A stretch of DNA of 36,709 bases from an uncultured Eubacterium sp. (GCA_948468465.1 CAOKJJ010000028.1:1-36709), one strand, 5' to 3'. Counted from the first letter of the stretch, positions 23,365-31,330 are shown. The notes: generated by a model not told the origin, from the letters alone. Program-made: numbers and translations.

Positions 23365-23398
23365 AAACCCACAGACAGATTTTGCTTGTGGGTTTTTT
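23365..23398 (+). terminator. Rho-independent terminator after rpsI
   Basis: AAACCCACA (23365-23373) pairs with TGTGGGTTT (23387-23395), followed by a run of T. It ends the rplM-rpsI transcript. Confidence 0.92.
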
Positions 23399-23411
23399 CA
23401 TGGATAAATTG

Positions 23412-23420
23412 TGATATACT
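23412..23420 (+). promoter_or_regulatory. Extended -10 element before the DUF4160 remnant
   Basis: TGATATACT fits the TGn-TATAAT extended -10 pattern. No convincing -35 is seen. It lies 35 bases upstream of the remnant's ATG and could also drive the DUF2442 gene. Confidence 0.4.
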
Positions 23421-23454
23421 TATATTGAATCTGGATAGAATGGAGGAATCACAA

Positions 23455-23555
23455 ATGCCGGAAATTTCATTGTTTTACATCAGGATGAATTGATGCAGAA
23501 TTGGGAATTATCAAAGGATGGAAAACCATTGAACAGAATTAATCCATTAGTGTAA
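23455..23555 (+). pseudogene. DUF4160 gene remnant with an internal deletion
   Basis: The sequence opens with a good ribosome site (GGAGGAATCACAA) and the DUF4160-like start MPEISLFY, then jumps in another frame to LHQDELMQNWELSKDGKPLN and ends RINPLV before TAA. This is the usual C-terminus of DUF4160 proteins, which are about 80-100 residues. Roughly the middle half is missing and the two ends are out of frame, so the gene is broken. DUF4160 genes commonly precede DUF2442 genes, exactly as here, which supports the call. Confidence 0.75.
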
Positions 23556-23568
23556 CGGAGGTGAGGGT

Positions 23569-23844
23569 ATGTTTCCAAAAGTGGTACAGGTTGTGCCGGT
23601 TTCAGATTATTCCGTATATGTATATTTTGAAGATGGAAAGATTGTACTTTATGATATGTCACAGATGATTGAGAAAGAGGTTTTTTCCTGCCTAAGGGAA
23701 ATTGAAATCTTTATGGATAGATGTACAGTGATGAATGATACACTTGCGTGGGATATCAGTGGATGTTGGGATAATACAACATGCCTTGATATTGACCCGG
23801 ATACATTATATGCATTGCCATATGCAAAGGAGGCTATTGTATAA
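23569..23844 (+). CDS. DUF2442 family protein
   Basis: This small protein of 91 residues matches the DUF2442 pattern: VVPVSDYSVYVYFEDGKIVL, YDMSQMIEKEVF, then the tail DISGCWDNTTCLDIDPDTLY. ACGGAGGTGAGGGT precedes ATG 23569. DUF2442 and DUF4160 proteins usually occur as neighbouring pairs in a toxin-antitoxin-like setting; the function is not established. Here the partner is reduced to a remnant, leaving this gene as an orphan that still looks intact. Confidence 0.85.
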   Translation: MFPKVVQVVPVSDYSVYVYFEDGKIVLYDMSQMIEKEVFSCLREIEIFMDRCTVMNDTLAWDISGCWDNTTCLDIDPDTLYALPYAKEAIV

Positions 23845-23876
23845 TTCTCTGAACTGTTGTTACTATTCACGGCTCA

Positions 23877-23901
23877 GGAATGCGCATTTACTGCGCGTTC
23901 C
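23877..23901. terminator. Hairpin over the end of the NTPase gene
   Basis: GGAATGCGCA (23877-23886) pairs with TGCGCGTTCC (23892-23901) with one wobble and a five-base loop. It spans the stop codon of the minus-strand NTPase gene and lies between convergent genes. No T-run follows on either strand, so efficient intrinsic termination is doubtful. Confidence 0.35.
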
Positions 23902-24430
23902 GTAAGAACATGATTCGAACTGTTAAAATCTCTGCAGCATGAAGTATCATATCTTCCTTATCCCTGTTATGCTCTGAAACTTCTATCAATTCCACCATAG
24001 GATGCCCTGTGATTTCCGGCCAGAACAATTCGGCAGGAGCCTGTAAGACACCCAAGACCGGAACGCTGCCATTCAGCAGCTTTAATACAGTCTCGTGAAA
24101 CAATACGGCACTGGCTTCGTGAGGCCCCAATTCGTCCATGACGATCAGAGAATTGCCGGAGCACCCGCAGAGCGCTTCGCATCCCAAACGGTCAAACCTC
24201 TCCGATATCCGGTTATTGGATTTGCCGCATACGAACAGCAGGTTTTGTTCATTTGGGATTTTCTCCTGATCGAAACGGAATAGATGAACCGAATAGCTGT
24301 CTTTTAGAAATTCATTTGTTTTGACTGTCAGAAATCCTCCCACATCGCCGGCACAGCGGTTAAGGATCTTATGAATCATTGTGGATTTGCCAATCCGCTT
24401 TTTACCAGTCAGAAAAACATGCCGTACCAT
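23888..24430 (-). CDS. Nucleoside-triphosphatase (THEP1-like P-loop NTPase)
   Basis: This small P-loop NTPase of 180 residues has Walker A GKKRIGKST near residues 9-17 and Walker B LIVMDELGPHE near 94-104, the combination typical of the NTPase_1/THEP1 family. TAGGAGTTTAAAT precedes its ATG on the minus strand. It is the last gene of a minus-strand operon with a FecCD-type importer and a methyltransferase. In anaerobes, genes of this family often accompany metal-cofactor loci; here that role is inferred from context only. Confidence 0.85.
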   Translation of the reverse strand: MVRHVFLTGKKRIGKSTMIHKILNRCAGDVGGFLTVKTNEFLKDSYSVHLFRFDQEKIPNEQNLLFVCGKSNNRISERFDRLGCEALCGCSGNSLIVMDELGPHEASAVLFHETVLKLLNGSVPVLGVLQAPAELFWPEITGHPMVELIEVSEHNRDKEDMILHAAEILTVRIMFLRNAQ

Positions 24431-24494
24431 ATTTAAACTCCTATTCTATTATTCTGCTATTCTCCGATTCATTTAACGAACTGTATGCAAATAA

Positions 24495-25403
24495 TTACAC
24501 CGTGCGCTCCGTTTTCCTGCGGACATCCCACAAAATCCTTCCGTAAGAAGAATCTGTAATCTCCTGAATTTTTCCATCTTCGTTTACATGAGCCTGAAGC
24601 CACGACAGAATTTTTTTCGCATTCTCTTTTGTATTCTCCTCTGTCGGCAGCATATGCTCCATCACGAAGTCCGCATATTCTTCATCTGGCTCGACCCATA
24701 GTTCCTGATGGCGGCTCTCGTAACTGGTTTCCGGTTCATATCCCATAAGGAAGAGAATATTAAAAAGACAGTAAAACCAGCGCCCCGTCCATTGCTGAGA
24801 TGCTTTTTTGCCAAATACCTCCTGCATGATCCGTTCCCGCAAAAAATTCCTGCCGTTCAAATGCGTGATGTGGCAGCACCATCCCCGGCTCATTTCCATG
24901 GATTTTGTCAGGCTGTTCATATCGTGGACCGCCGGGGTCATGGAACTGAATACCAGATCAAAAGCGCCTTTGTATCCTTCTTTTTCTATATCCATGGCCT
25001 GAAAATCGCAAGTGCGCAGGATTACATTGGTCAGCTCTTCTTTTTGAATATGTTCCATCCCGTGGGCTACCATTTTTTCAGAGATATCCAGGCCGACGAC
25101 ATGATGTACCCGTTTTGCAAACGCCGCGGCAAACCGGCCTGGCCCGCAGCCGATATCTGCGATGTCAAAATTTTCGCGCAGCAAACCTTTCTGTGCAAGA
25201 TAGGTGACGGCGCTTACTACACGCTCGTCGCCTTTTCGATTGTTTATGCGTTCTTTTTTCCAGAATTCCGCACGCTGATCCCATTTCTGTGCAGAGTAGT
25301 TCGGTGTGTCAGCCAGCCGTGACTCCTGAAGCGAAAGAAAATAAGCCAGTTCTCCCGCATTGGGCAGACCGCTGAGCTGGGATGATTTTACTTTAGTTTC
25401 CAT
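24495..25403 (-). CDS. SAM-dependent class I methyltransferase
   Basis: This 302-residue protein has a Rossmann methyltransferase core: motif I IADIGCGPGRFAAAF (about 101-115), the acidic end of strand 2 in VVGLDISEKMV, and the motif around FDLVFSSMTPAVHD. The first 80 residues are helical, and the C-terminal part (from about 210) is aromatic-rich and not recognised. AAGGAGGCGCAACTCAG precedes its ATG on the minus strand. It sits between an importer ATPase and an NTPase in one operon. The substrate is unknown; a metallophore, corrinoid or molybdopterin-related substrate is possible but speculative. Confidence 0.85.
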   Translation of the reverse strand: METKVKSSQLSGLPNAGELAYFLSLQESRLADTPNYSAQKWDQRAEFWKKERINNRKGDERVVSAVTYLAQKGLLRENFDIADIGCGPGRFAAAFAKRVHHVVGLDISEKMVAHGMEHIQKEELTNVILRTCDFQAMDIEKEGYKGAFDLVFSSMTPAVHDMNSLTKSMEMSRGWCCHITHLNGRNFLRERIMQEVFGKKASQQWTGRWFYCLFNILFLMGYEPETSYESRHQELWVEPDEEYADFVMEHMLPTEENTKENAKKILSWLQAHVNEDGKIQEITDSSYGRILWDVRRKTERTV

Positions 25404-25431
25404 CTGAGTTGCGCCTCCTTCTGATGGCTGT

Positions 25432-26241
25432 TCAAAGCAGGCTCCGTTGATTGGCTTCCGGAGCTTTTACCGGCAGGCAAATCGTACGTTCCATGCCGTA
25501 TCGGTCATGTACGGTAACAACATCCATTTCAATGCCGTAGACGGATTGAAGGTTTTCGGATGTGATGATTTCTTTCGGAGGGCCAAATCCAGCGACACTG
25601 CCTGCTTTCATTAATAGGACCTTACTGCCGACGGAAAATGGATGTTCCGGACTATGGGTTGACATAACGACGCAGTATCCTTGTTTCGCAAGATCCGCAA
25701 TAACTTCCATAAGAAGCTGGTGGTTTGCGTAGTCAAGGTTTGCTGCTGGCTCGTCCATGACAAATATCTTTGCTGACTGGCAGATCGCGCGAGCAATCAA
25801 AATCAGCTGGCGCTGTCCGCCGCTTAACGCGGTATATTTTTTGTTGGCAAGATGCAGGGCATTTACTTTTTCCAACGCGGCAAACGCAGCCTCACGGTCC
25901 ACTGCTTTTGGCATTTCAAAGGCGGAGAAATGAGAAGCGCCTCCCATGATTACAACATCTAAGACAGTATAAGCGAAAACCGGCGAGTGATACTGGGGAA
26001 TGTAAGCGATCAAATTGGCAAGTTCCTTGGGCGTCAGGCTTTTTATGTCCCGGCCGTCAATGGTAATGCTGCCCTTACTGATCGGAATGGAGCCGAGTAT
26101 TAATCGAAACAGTGTGGTCTTGCCGCACCCGTTGGGGCCGACAAGGCACAGCACATCCGCGTGGTCAGCGCAGCAGCTGACCCCTTTTACAATATCACCG
26201 CTGCCGTAACCCCCATATATATTATTTATCTCAAGAAGCAT
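25432..26241 (-). CDS. FecE-type ABC importer ATPase
   Basis: This 269-residue ATP-binding subunit of a FecCD/BtuCD-type importer has Walker A GPNGCGKTT (about 35-43), Q-loop IPQYHSPVF, signature LSGGQRQLI, Walker B IFVMDEPAA and the switch His in STHSPEH. It lies four bases after the permease stop, so the two are coupled. The matching binding protein is encoded divergently at 27480. Substrates of the family include iron-siderophore, cobalamin, heme, and (MolBC) molybdate or tungstate. Confidence 0.94.
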   Translation of the reverse strand: MLLEINNIYGGYGSGDIVKGVSCCADHADVLCLVGPNGCGKTTLFRLILGSIPISKGSITIDGRDIKSLTPKELANLIAYIPQYHSPVFAYTVLDVVIMGGASHFSAFEMPKAVDREAAFAALEKVNALHLANKKYTALSGGQRQLILIARAICQSAKIFVMDEPAANLDYANHQLLMEVIADLAKQGYCVVMSTHSPEHPFSVGSKVLLMKAGSVAGFGPPKEIITSENLQSVYGIEMDVVTVHDRYGMERTICLPVKAPEANQRSLL

Positions 26242-26245
26242 TAGT

Positions 26246-27289
26246 TTATGCCCGTTCCTTTCGTTTGATGATAAGGTAAAGGAAGAACGGAGCGCCCATG
26301 ATGCTGGTTACCACGCCGAGCGGCAGTTCCATTGATAAAACGGAACGGGCGATATCGTCCATCAGCACCAGGTATCCGGCTCCCAGCATGGCGCTGGCAG
26401 GAATCAGGCGGCCGTAATCGACGCCTACAAGAGCTCTGGCCAGATGCGGGATCATCAGGCCGACCCAGCCAATCAGACCTCCAAGGCAGACAGCCGCGGC
26501 GCTCAGCAGTGTGGAGGCCACAATGAAAATCAGCCGGTATCTTCGAATGTTGATGCCCAGGCTCTTTGCTTCTTCCTCATCCAAAGTCAGTAAATTGATG
26601 CGCCAGCGGAATAGGAAGATCAGGAGCAGGCCAATGCACATAGGGGCCAGGCTCCAGTAAAAAGCATTCATATCCGTTTTTGTCAGGCTTCCCATAAGCC
26701 AAAAAGTGATCTGCTGCAGGACATCGTTGGGGTCAGCCACATATTTGATCATCGTCACGCCTGCATTGCAGAGGGACATAATCATGGAACCGGTAAGTAC
26801 GAGGCTTAATGTATGGGAATGGGCCGACTTCCGGCTGATCAGATAGGACGCGGCAACTGCGGCGGCTCCGCCGATAAATGCCGAGATCTGGACCAACCAA
26901 TTGGAAGCGCCGTTTAAAATTGCAAACGCAGCGCCCAGGCTTGCCCCGGATGACACGCCAAGGATATCCGGAGACACCAGCGGATTGCGGAACATGCCCT
27001 GATAGGTCGAACCGGCCACAGATAAAGATGCCCCGATAAAAACGGCAGAGAGGATACGGGGCAGACGGATACTCCAGAATATTGTGACGGCCTGCGGCAG
27101 AATCTCCGCCTGACAGCCAAATCCGGATAAGAATGCCATTATGACCTGTGAAGGGGTTAATGGGTAATACCCCACCCAAAAGGAAAGCAGCATAATGACA
27201 AATAAGAGAATCAGCATCCCCGTCATCAAAAGGCGGTAGCGCTTTCGCTGTACAGCCTCATTCTGAATTTCAATATGTGTTAAACTCAT
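26246..27289 (-). CDS. FecCD-type ABC importer permease
   Basis: This 347-residue integral-membrane protein of the BtuC/FecCD family has about nine or ten hydrophobic segments. Family motifs include RLPRILSAVFIGASLSVAG, FRNPLVSPDILGVSSGA and the coupling-helix region WVGLMIPHLAR near residue 275, with the C-terminal LPLGVVTSIMGAPFFLYL. GGAGAAGCGAC precedes its ATG on the minus strand. It is the first gene of the minus-strand operon and has a strong promoter at 27409-27381. Confidence 0.95.
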   Translation of the reverse strand: MSLTHIEIQNEAVQRKRYRLLMTGMLILLFVIMLLSFWVGYYPLTPSQVIMAFLSGFGCQAEILPQAVTIFWSIRLPRILSAVFIGASLSVAGSTYQGMFRNPLVSPDILGVSSGASLGAAFAILNGASNWLVQISAFIGGAAAVAASYLISRKSAHSHTLSLVLTGSMIMSLCNAGVTMIKYVADPNDVLQQITFWLMGSLTKTDMNAFYWSLAPMCIGLLLIFLFRWRINLLTLDEEEAKSLGINIRRYRLIFIVASTLLSAAAVCLGGLIGWVGLMIPHLARALVGVDYGRLIPASAMLGAGYLVLMDDIARSVLSMELPLGVVTSIMGAPFFLYLIIKRKERA

Positions 27290-27311
27290 GTCGCTTCTCC
27301 TGTTTTTATAC

Positions 27312-27340
27312 TTGACGAACCGTTTTACAGATGCTATACT
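27312..27340 (+). promoter_or_regulatory. Plus-strand promoter for the binding-protein gene
   Basis: TTGACG (27312-27317), a 17-base spacer and TATACT (27335-27340). The start would be near 27347, giving a 130-base leader that crosses the opposing promoter. Confidence 0.65.
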
Positions 27341-27348
27341 CTTCCAAA

Positions 27349-27356
27349 CGTTATAT
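27349..27356. promoter_or_regulatory. ModE-like half-site CGTTATAT
   Basis: CGTTATAT lies between the two predicted transcription starts; its exact inverse ATATAACG is at 27422-27429. Both match eight of nine positions of the E. coli ModE half-site pattern CGNTATATA. The 65-base separation differs from the classical short spacing. Confidence 0.35.
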
Positions 27357-27380
27357 TTTTAAAAACAATTCGCTTTTGAA

Positions 27381-27409
27381 AGTATAACACAAAAACTCTG
27401 CGAAGTCAA
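27381..27409 (-). promoter_or_regulatory. Minus-strand promoter of the importer operon
   Basis: On the minus strand, TTGACT (complement of 27404-27409), a 17-base spacer and TATACT (complement of 27381-27386). The start would be near 27374, so the 5' ends of the two opposing transcripts overlap by about 27 bases. Confidence 0.7.
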
Positions 27410-27421
27410 TCACAAGGGATG

Positions 27422-27446
27422 ATATAACGCTATGATATGACGTTAT
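27422..27446. promoter_or_regulatory. Imperfect palindrome in the leader of the binding-protein gene
   Basis: ATAACG (27424-27429) and CGTTAT (27441-27446) flank an 11-base centre containing TATGATA; the left arm extends to ATATAACG. CGCTATGA and CGTTATGA also form a 13-base-spaced direct repeat. It lies in the predicted leader 33 bases before the lipoprotein start: a candidate operator. Confidence 0.45.
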
Positions 27447-27479
27447 GACGCGGAGAATAAATTTTAAAGGAGAATGTCT

Positions 27480-28562
27480 ATGAGAAGTACCAAACGATTG
27501 CTTGCTATGCTTTTGACTCTCGTGATGGCGGTAAGTTTGTCTGCGGGCTGTGCGCAAAGTCAGGAGCCAGATGCTGCGTCATCCAGAGAGATCACGGATA
27601 TGGCCGGCAGAACGGTAACTGTTCCGGCGGCGGAAGAAATTAAGTCCATATTCTCTACGGGTCCTGTATCCGCGATTTTCCTGTACATGGCCGCGCCGGA
27701 CAAGCTGCTGGGCTGGAACTACGAATTGAACGATACCGAGAAATCCATTATTCTGGAAGAGTACCATGATATCCCGAATTTTGGAATGGGCGATGCGGTC
27801 AACTATGAAGCCGTCATTGCGGCGAACCCTGCCATTGCTGTAAACTGCGGTACGATTGATGATGTAATGATTTCCGACTGTGACTCACTTTCTGAGAAAC
27901 TGGGTATTCCGGTTATCGCTGTAGACAGTGATTTGAATCAATCCGCTGCGGCTTTCCGTTTCATGGGTGAGCTTCTTGGCGTGGAAGACCATTGCGAACA
28001 GCTTGCGGCTTATGCGGAACAGACGTTTGCCGATATTGCCGCACTTGGCGATATTCCGCAAGAAGACAAAGTCCGTGTATACTACGGCAATGGTGAAGAC
28101 TCTCTCGAAACTGCGCCTGACGGTTCTTCCCATGCACAGATTCTTGATACCATCCATGCTGTGAACGTTGCAGATCTTGAACTTGGCGACGGTTCCCGCG
28201 TTCAGATCTCCGCAGAACAGCTGCTGGCATGGGATCCCGATGTGATTGTCGTAAATGGCGAGCCTAAAGCCAATAAGAGCGGCGGTTCCGCAGCGGATGA
28301 TATTCTGAACAATCCGGATTACGCCAGCTTGAAGGCCGTGAAGAATTCGAAAGTATACGGTATCCCAAACGCACCGTTCGGCTGGATCGACCGTCCGTCC
28401 GGACCAAATCGTCTGATTGGAATACGTTGGTTCTCCGCCCTGCTTTATTCGGATGATCTTGCATGTGATGTGAATGAAGAAGTCCATGTATTTTTTGAAC
28501 TGTTCTATCACATTGACCTGTCGGATGAACAGATGGAAAACCTGCTCAAAGGAACACTGTGA
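27480..28562 (+). CDS. ABC importer substrate-binding lipoprotein (MolA/FepB-like)
   Basis: This 360-residue exported lipoprotein has a signal peptide with lipobox LSAGC and Cys24 as lipid anchor. It continues with the cluster-III binding-protein start ITDMAGRTVTVP and ends in a helical lobe with the GWIDRPSGPNRLIGI motif common in metal/oxyanion-binding relatives such as MolA. ATG 27480 is preferred over 27474, which lies one base after AGGAG. It is the evident partner of the divergent permease and ATPase. Given the neighbouring MobA-ModE fusion and XdhC, molybdate or tungstate is the favoured ligand; iron chelates or corrinoids remain possible. Confidence 0.9.
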   Translation: MRSTKRLLAMLLTLVMAVSLSAGCAQSQEPDAASSREITDMAGRTVTVPAAEEIKSIFSTGPVSAIFLYMAAPDKLLGWNYELNDTEKSIILEEYHDIPNFGMGDAVNYEAVIAANPAIAVNCGTIDDVMISDCDSLSEKLGIPVIAVDSDLNQSAAAFRFMGELLGVEDHCEQLAAYAEQTFADIAALGDIPQEDKVRVYYGNGEDSLETAPDGSSHAQILDTIHAVNVADLELGDGSRVQISAEQLLAWDPDVIVVNGEPKANKSGGSAADDILNNPDYASLKAVKNSKVYGIPNAPFGWIDRPSGPNRLIGIRWFSALLYSDDLACDVNEEVHVFFELFYHIDLSDEQMENLLKGTL

Positions 28563-28566
28563 CTGC

Positions 28567-28606
28567 AAAAAGGAACGTTCGAAAAAAGTTGAGCGTTCCT
28601 TTTCCT
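28567..28606 (+). terminator. Rho-independent terminator after the binding-protein gene
   Basis: AAAAGGAACG (28567-28576) pairs perfectly with CGTTCCTTTT (28594-28603), a T-ended stem just after the stop codon. Confidence 0.85.
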
Positions 28607-28611
28607 GCTGT

Positions 28612-28640
28612 TTGAAATGATATCGTTTTTGTGATATATT
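28612..28640 (+). promoter_or_regulatory. Promoter of the MobA-ModE fusion and xdhC
   Basis: TTGAAA (28612-28617), a 17-base spacer and TATATT (28635-28640), placed right after the terminator of the preceding gene and 33 bases before the next start codon. Confidence 0.7.
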
Positions 28641-28672
28641 GATCATGTAAATCAAACAGGAGGAATTGCGAT

Positions 28673-29596
28673 ATGACGGCTGCGTTGATTATTTCTGCCG
28701 GAAGAACGGATCGCAAAGATCGTTTTTCACCGGAGAGAAAGATTGGGAAAATTTCAGCGATTGAACGGATTGCGTTACAGTTCAAAACGATCGGCATACA
28801 ACGAATCGTTGTGGTTGAAGATGAACAGAAGCTGCCGCAAAAATTTGTGTCTTCCATGAATCTTATTTTCTTAACGGTGCCCGCCAATGGAGAAATGCTG
28901 GACAGTATCAGGCAGGGACTGCTTTATCTGAAAAATAAATGCACCGAGGTGATTATTTCGTATGTGGATGTACCGATGTTCTCCAGGAAAACACTGCAAA
29001 CGCTTCTGTTAACAGAAGAGCATGTATGTATCCCCTCCTGCCGCGGGAAGTGTGGACACCCGATCCTGCTTCGTGCATCCTGCTTTGAGGCCATCATTTC
29101 ATATCATGGTTCGAATGGCTTGAAGGGGGCTATTGAAGCAGCGGGGATCAAACGGCGGATTGTCGAGGTTGATGATGAAGGGATTTTATCAGATATGCAG
29201 GCCGGTAAATCGTACGAAACGCTTGCAGCGGATCATGAGTTATCGGAATTGAGGGCTTCCTGCCAGATCAAAATCAGCAGAGAAAAGGTTTTCTATGGCC
29301 CTGGTGCACATCATCTGCTGCAGCTGACAGAAGAGTCTGGTTCTCTGCTAAATGCCTGTCAGCACATGGGGATGTCGTACACGAAGGGACGGAAAATCAT
29401 ATCGACAATGGAAGAGCAAATGGGAACACCTGTACTTGAAACACAGCAGGGCGGCAAGACAGGCGGAGGTTCCCGATTAACGAAAGCGGCAAAAGGGATG
29501 ATGGTTAGCTACAGCGCATTTCAGGAAGAGGCTGAGGCCGCACTGCAGGAGATATTTAAAAAGCACTTTTCTGAAATTATGAAAGGATCATGCTGA
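28673..29596 (+). CDS. MobA-like nucleotidyltransferase fused to a ModE-type DNA-binding domain
   Basis: This two-domain protein of 307 residues has an N-terminal half (about 1-190) with an NTP-transferase fold of the MobA/MocA group: ALIISAGRTDRKDRF, then YVDVPMFSRKTLQTL with the metal-binding Asp, and GKCGHPILL. The C-terminal half (about 200-300) is a ModE N-domain-like winged helix: FYGPGAHHLLQLTEESGSL, NACQHMGMSYTKGRKII and the GGKTGGGSRLTKAAK wing. AGGAGG precedes ATG 28673. It may attach a nucleotide to molybdopterin and also regulate genes in response to it; both are inferred from family. Confidence 0.88.
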   Translation: MTAALIISAGRTDRKDRFSPERKIGKISAIERIALQFKTIGIQRIVVVEDEQKLPQKFVSSMNLIFLTVPANGEMLDSIRQGLLYLKNKCTEVIISYVDVPMFSRKTLQTLLLTEEHVCIPSCRGKCGHPILLRASCFEAIISYHGSNGLKGAIEAAGIKRRIVEVDDEGILSDMQAGKSYETLAADHELSELRASCQIKISREKVFYGPGAHHLLQLTEESGSLLNACQHMGMSYTKGRKIISTMEEQMGTPVLETQQGGKTGGGSRLTKAAKGMMVSYSAFQEEAEAALQEIFKKHFSEIMKGSC

Positions 29597-29629
29597 GACT
29601 TTTTTGAAAGGAATAAGAGTGAAATAATT

Positions 29630-30664
29630 ATGAATGAAATATTTACCAAAATACTTTATGAATTAGAGGAAAAACAGGATCTTGTTCTCGTAAGCATTGT
29701 ATCTCAGGAGGGCTCTTCCCCACGCGGCCCTGGCACACAAATGCTGGTAGGCGAAAAAGGCCGTATCCTCGGCACTGTCGGAGGCGGAGCTGTGGAATTG
29801 AATTGTGAAAAACATGCGGCCAGGCTTTTGCAGGAAAAGCGATCAGATGAAAAGCAATTCTCGCTGACAAGAGGAAAAAAGGATGATATTGGCATGGTTT
29901 GCGGCGGAGATATTACCGCATGGTTTCAGTTTATTGATGCCACGCTCCCATTTTGGAGTGAGCTTTCCCAAAAACTGCTGCAGCTGTTTTCAGAGCATAA
30001 AGACGGATGGCTGGCGCTGAACAGGAATGGGACGCTTCCGGCTTTGTTAGATGCAGACGGAACGGCCATATGCGGCTCGCTGTCTGAACGCATTTTGTCA
30101 TTTGTGCCGGGAACTTATATCAAAACGGAAAGCAGCTGTCTGCTCCCATTGCCTGTGAAAGACAGAGCGGTCGTTTTCGGCGGCGGCCACTGTGCGCAGG
30201 CTTTGGTTCCGCTGCTAAGCAAAGTGGGCTTTTGCGTAACGGTCATGGATAACCGTCCGGAGCTTGCGAGGACGGAACTGTTTCCAGATGCAGAACATGT
30301 TGTCTGCGGAGACTTCTCGAAAGTATCAGATTATATTCAGTTATCCGTCTCTGATTACGTCGTCATTATGACGAATGGACATAGCCATGATTTGGAGGTG
30401 CAGCGTCAGGTGCTGCAGAATCCGCCTGTTTATGTGGGGGTAATTGGATCAAAAAATAAAAAAGACTTTATTAATCAGAAGCTGCTGGAGGAGGGAGTTT
30501 CTGATGCAATCATACAAAAGGTCCACTCCCCGATCGGAACTGCGATCAAAGCGGTAACTCCCGAAGAGATTGCCGTCAGTATAGCCGGAGAAATGATCTA
30601 TGAAAGAGCGCTTCTTCGGGAATCCAGCGGCATCCTCGTGCAGGGGTGTCCGATGCATGAATGA
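29630..30664 (+). CDS. xdhC: XdhC/CoxI-family molybdo-enzyme maturation protein
   Basis: This 344-residue protein should help insert or sulfurate the molybdenum cofactor of xanthine-dehydrogenase-type hydroxylases. The N-terminal XdhC/CoxI domain has EGSSPRGPGTQMLV, GTVGGGAVE and MVCGGDI; the C-terminal Rossmann domain starts VVFGGGHCAQALVPL (about 184) and contains VIGSKNKKDF and HSPIG. It follows the MobA-ModE gene by 34 bases, so the pair is an operon. No hydroxylase subunit gene is in the window; the target enzyme must be encoded elsewhere. Confidence 0.93.
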   Translation: MNEIFTKILYELEEKQDLVLVSIVSQEGSSPRGPGTQMLVGEKGRILGTVGGGAVELNCEKHAARLLQEKRSDEKQFSLTRGKKDDIGMVCGGDITAWFQFIDATLPFWSELSQKLLQLFSEHKDGWLALNRNGTLPALLDADGTAICGSLSERILSFVPGTYIKTESSCLLPLPVKDRAVVFGGGHCAQALVPLLSKVGFCVTVMDNRPELARTELFPDAEHVVCGDFSKVSDYIQLSVSDYVVIMTNGHSHDLEVQRQVLQNPPVYVGVIGSKNKKDFINQKLLEEGVSDAIIQKVHSPIGTAIKAVTPEEIAVSIAGEMIYERALLRESSGILVQGCPMHE

Positions 30665-30710
30665 AAGCTGACAAAATAGAAAGGCATATTGCTGGAAGGG
30701 GGCACATATT

Positions 30711-31322
30711 ATGTTAAAAAAATACCACGAAATACACCAGCTGACAGACAATCCATTTTTAAATATGTACCAAATGGATGCTGTTGACACAAAAGGAAAA
30801 GATTTTGCTTATTATTTCGTATCCAGAAATGATGCGCAGCATATTAAAATCAGGACAAAATCCGTCAAAGCGGAAGGAATCGTGATCTATGCGGTTACTG
30901 CAGAAGAAGATCCCAAACTGGTTCTGATCCGCCAGTACCGGTATCCGCTGGATGCTTTTTTATATGAACTGCCGGCTGGCCTCATAGACGGTGATGAGAC
31001 ACCGGGAGCAGCGGCTGCCAGAGAGATGAAGGAGGAAACCGGACTGGATTTTACAGAATACACCGGCGGAAAAGCATATTACCGCAGGCCTTTCTTTATG
31101 GGGGCCGGCTTTACGGATGAGTCCAGTGTATCGGTATACGGTACGGTAAGCGGCAATATTTCGGATGCATTCGTGGAGGATACGGAAGAGATACAAGTCA
31201 TTCTTGCCGATAAGAAAAAAGTACGCCAGATACTGGAACAAGAGCGTGTTTCTATGCGCGGGGCATATTTGATGACGCATTTTTTGAATGCGCAGCATCC
31301 GTTTGCATTTTTAAATGCGTAA
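30711..31322 (+). CDS. NUDIX hydrolase (ADP-ribose pyrophosphatase-like)
   Basis: This 203-residue hydrolase of nucleoside diphosphates linked to another moiety has a complete Nudix box (GX5EX7REUXEEXGU) at about 101-123, starting GLIDGDETPG and ending REMKEETGL, preceded by the RQYRYP strand typical of ADP-ribose pyrophosphatases. GGAAGGGGGCACATATT precedes ATG 30711. It lies 46 bases after xdhC and may be cotranscribed with it. A specific substrate cannot be assigned. Confidence 0.92.
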   Translation: MLKKYHEIHQLTDNPFLNMYQMDAVDTKGKDFAYYFVSRNDAQHIKIRTKSVKAEGIVIYAVTAEEDPKLVLIRQYRYPLDAFLYELPAGLIDGDETPGAAAAREMKEETGLDFTEYTGGKAYYRRPFFMGAGFTDESSVSVYGTVSGNISDAFVEDTEEIQVILADKKKVRQILEQERVSMRGAYLMTHFLNAQHPFAFLNA

Positions 31323-31330
31323 GCACGGTT

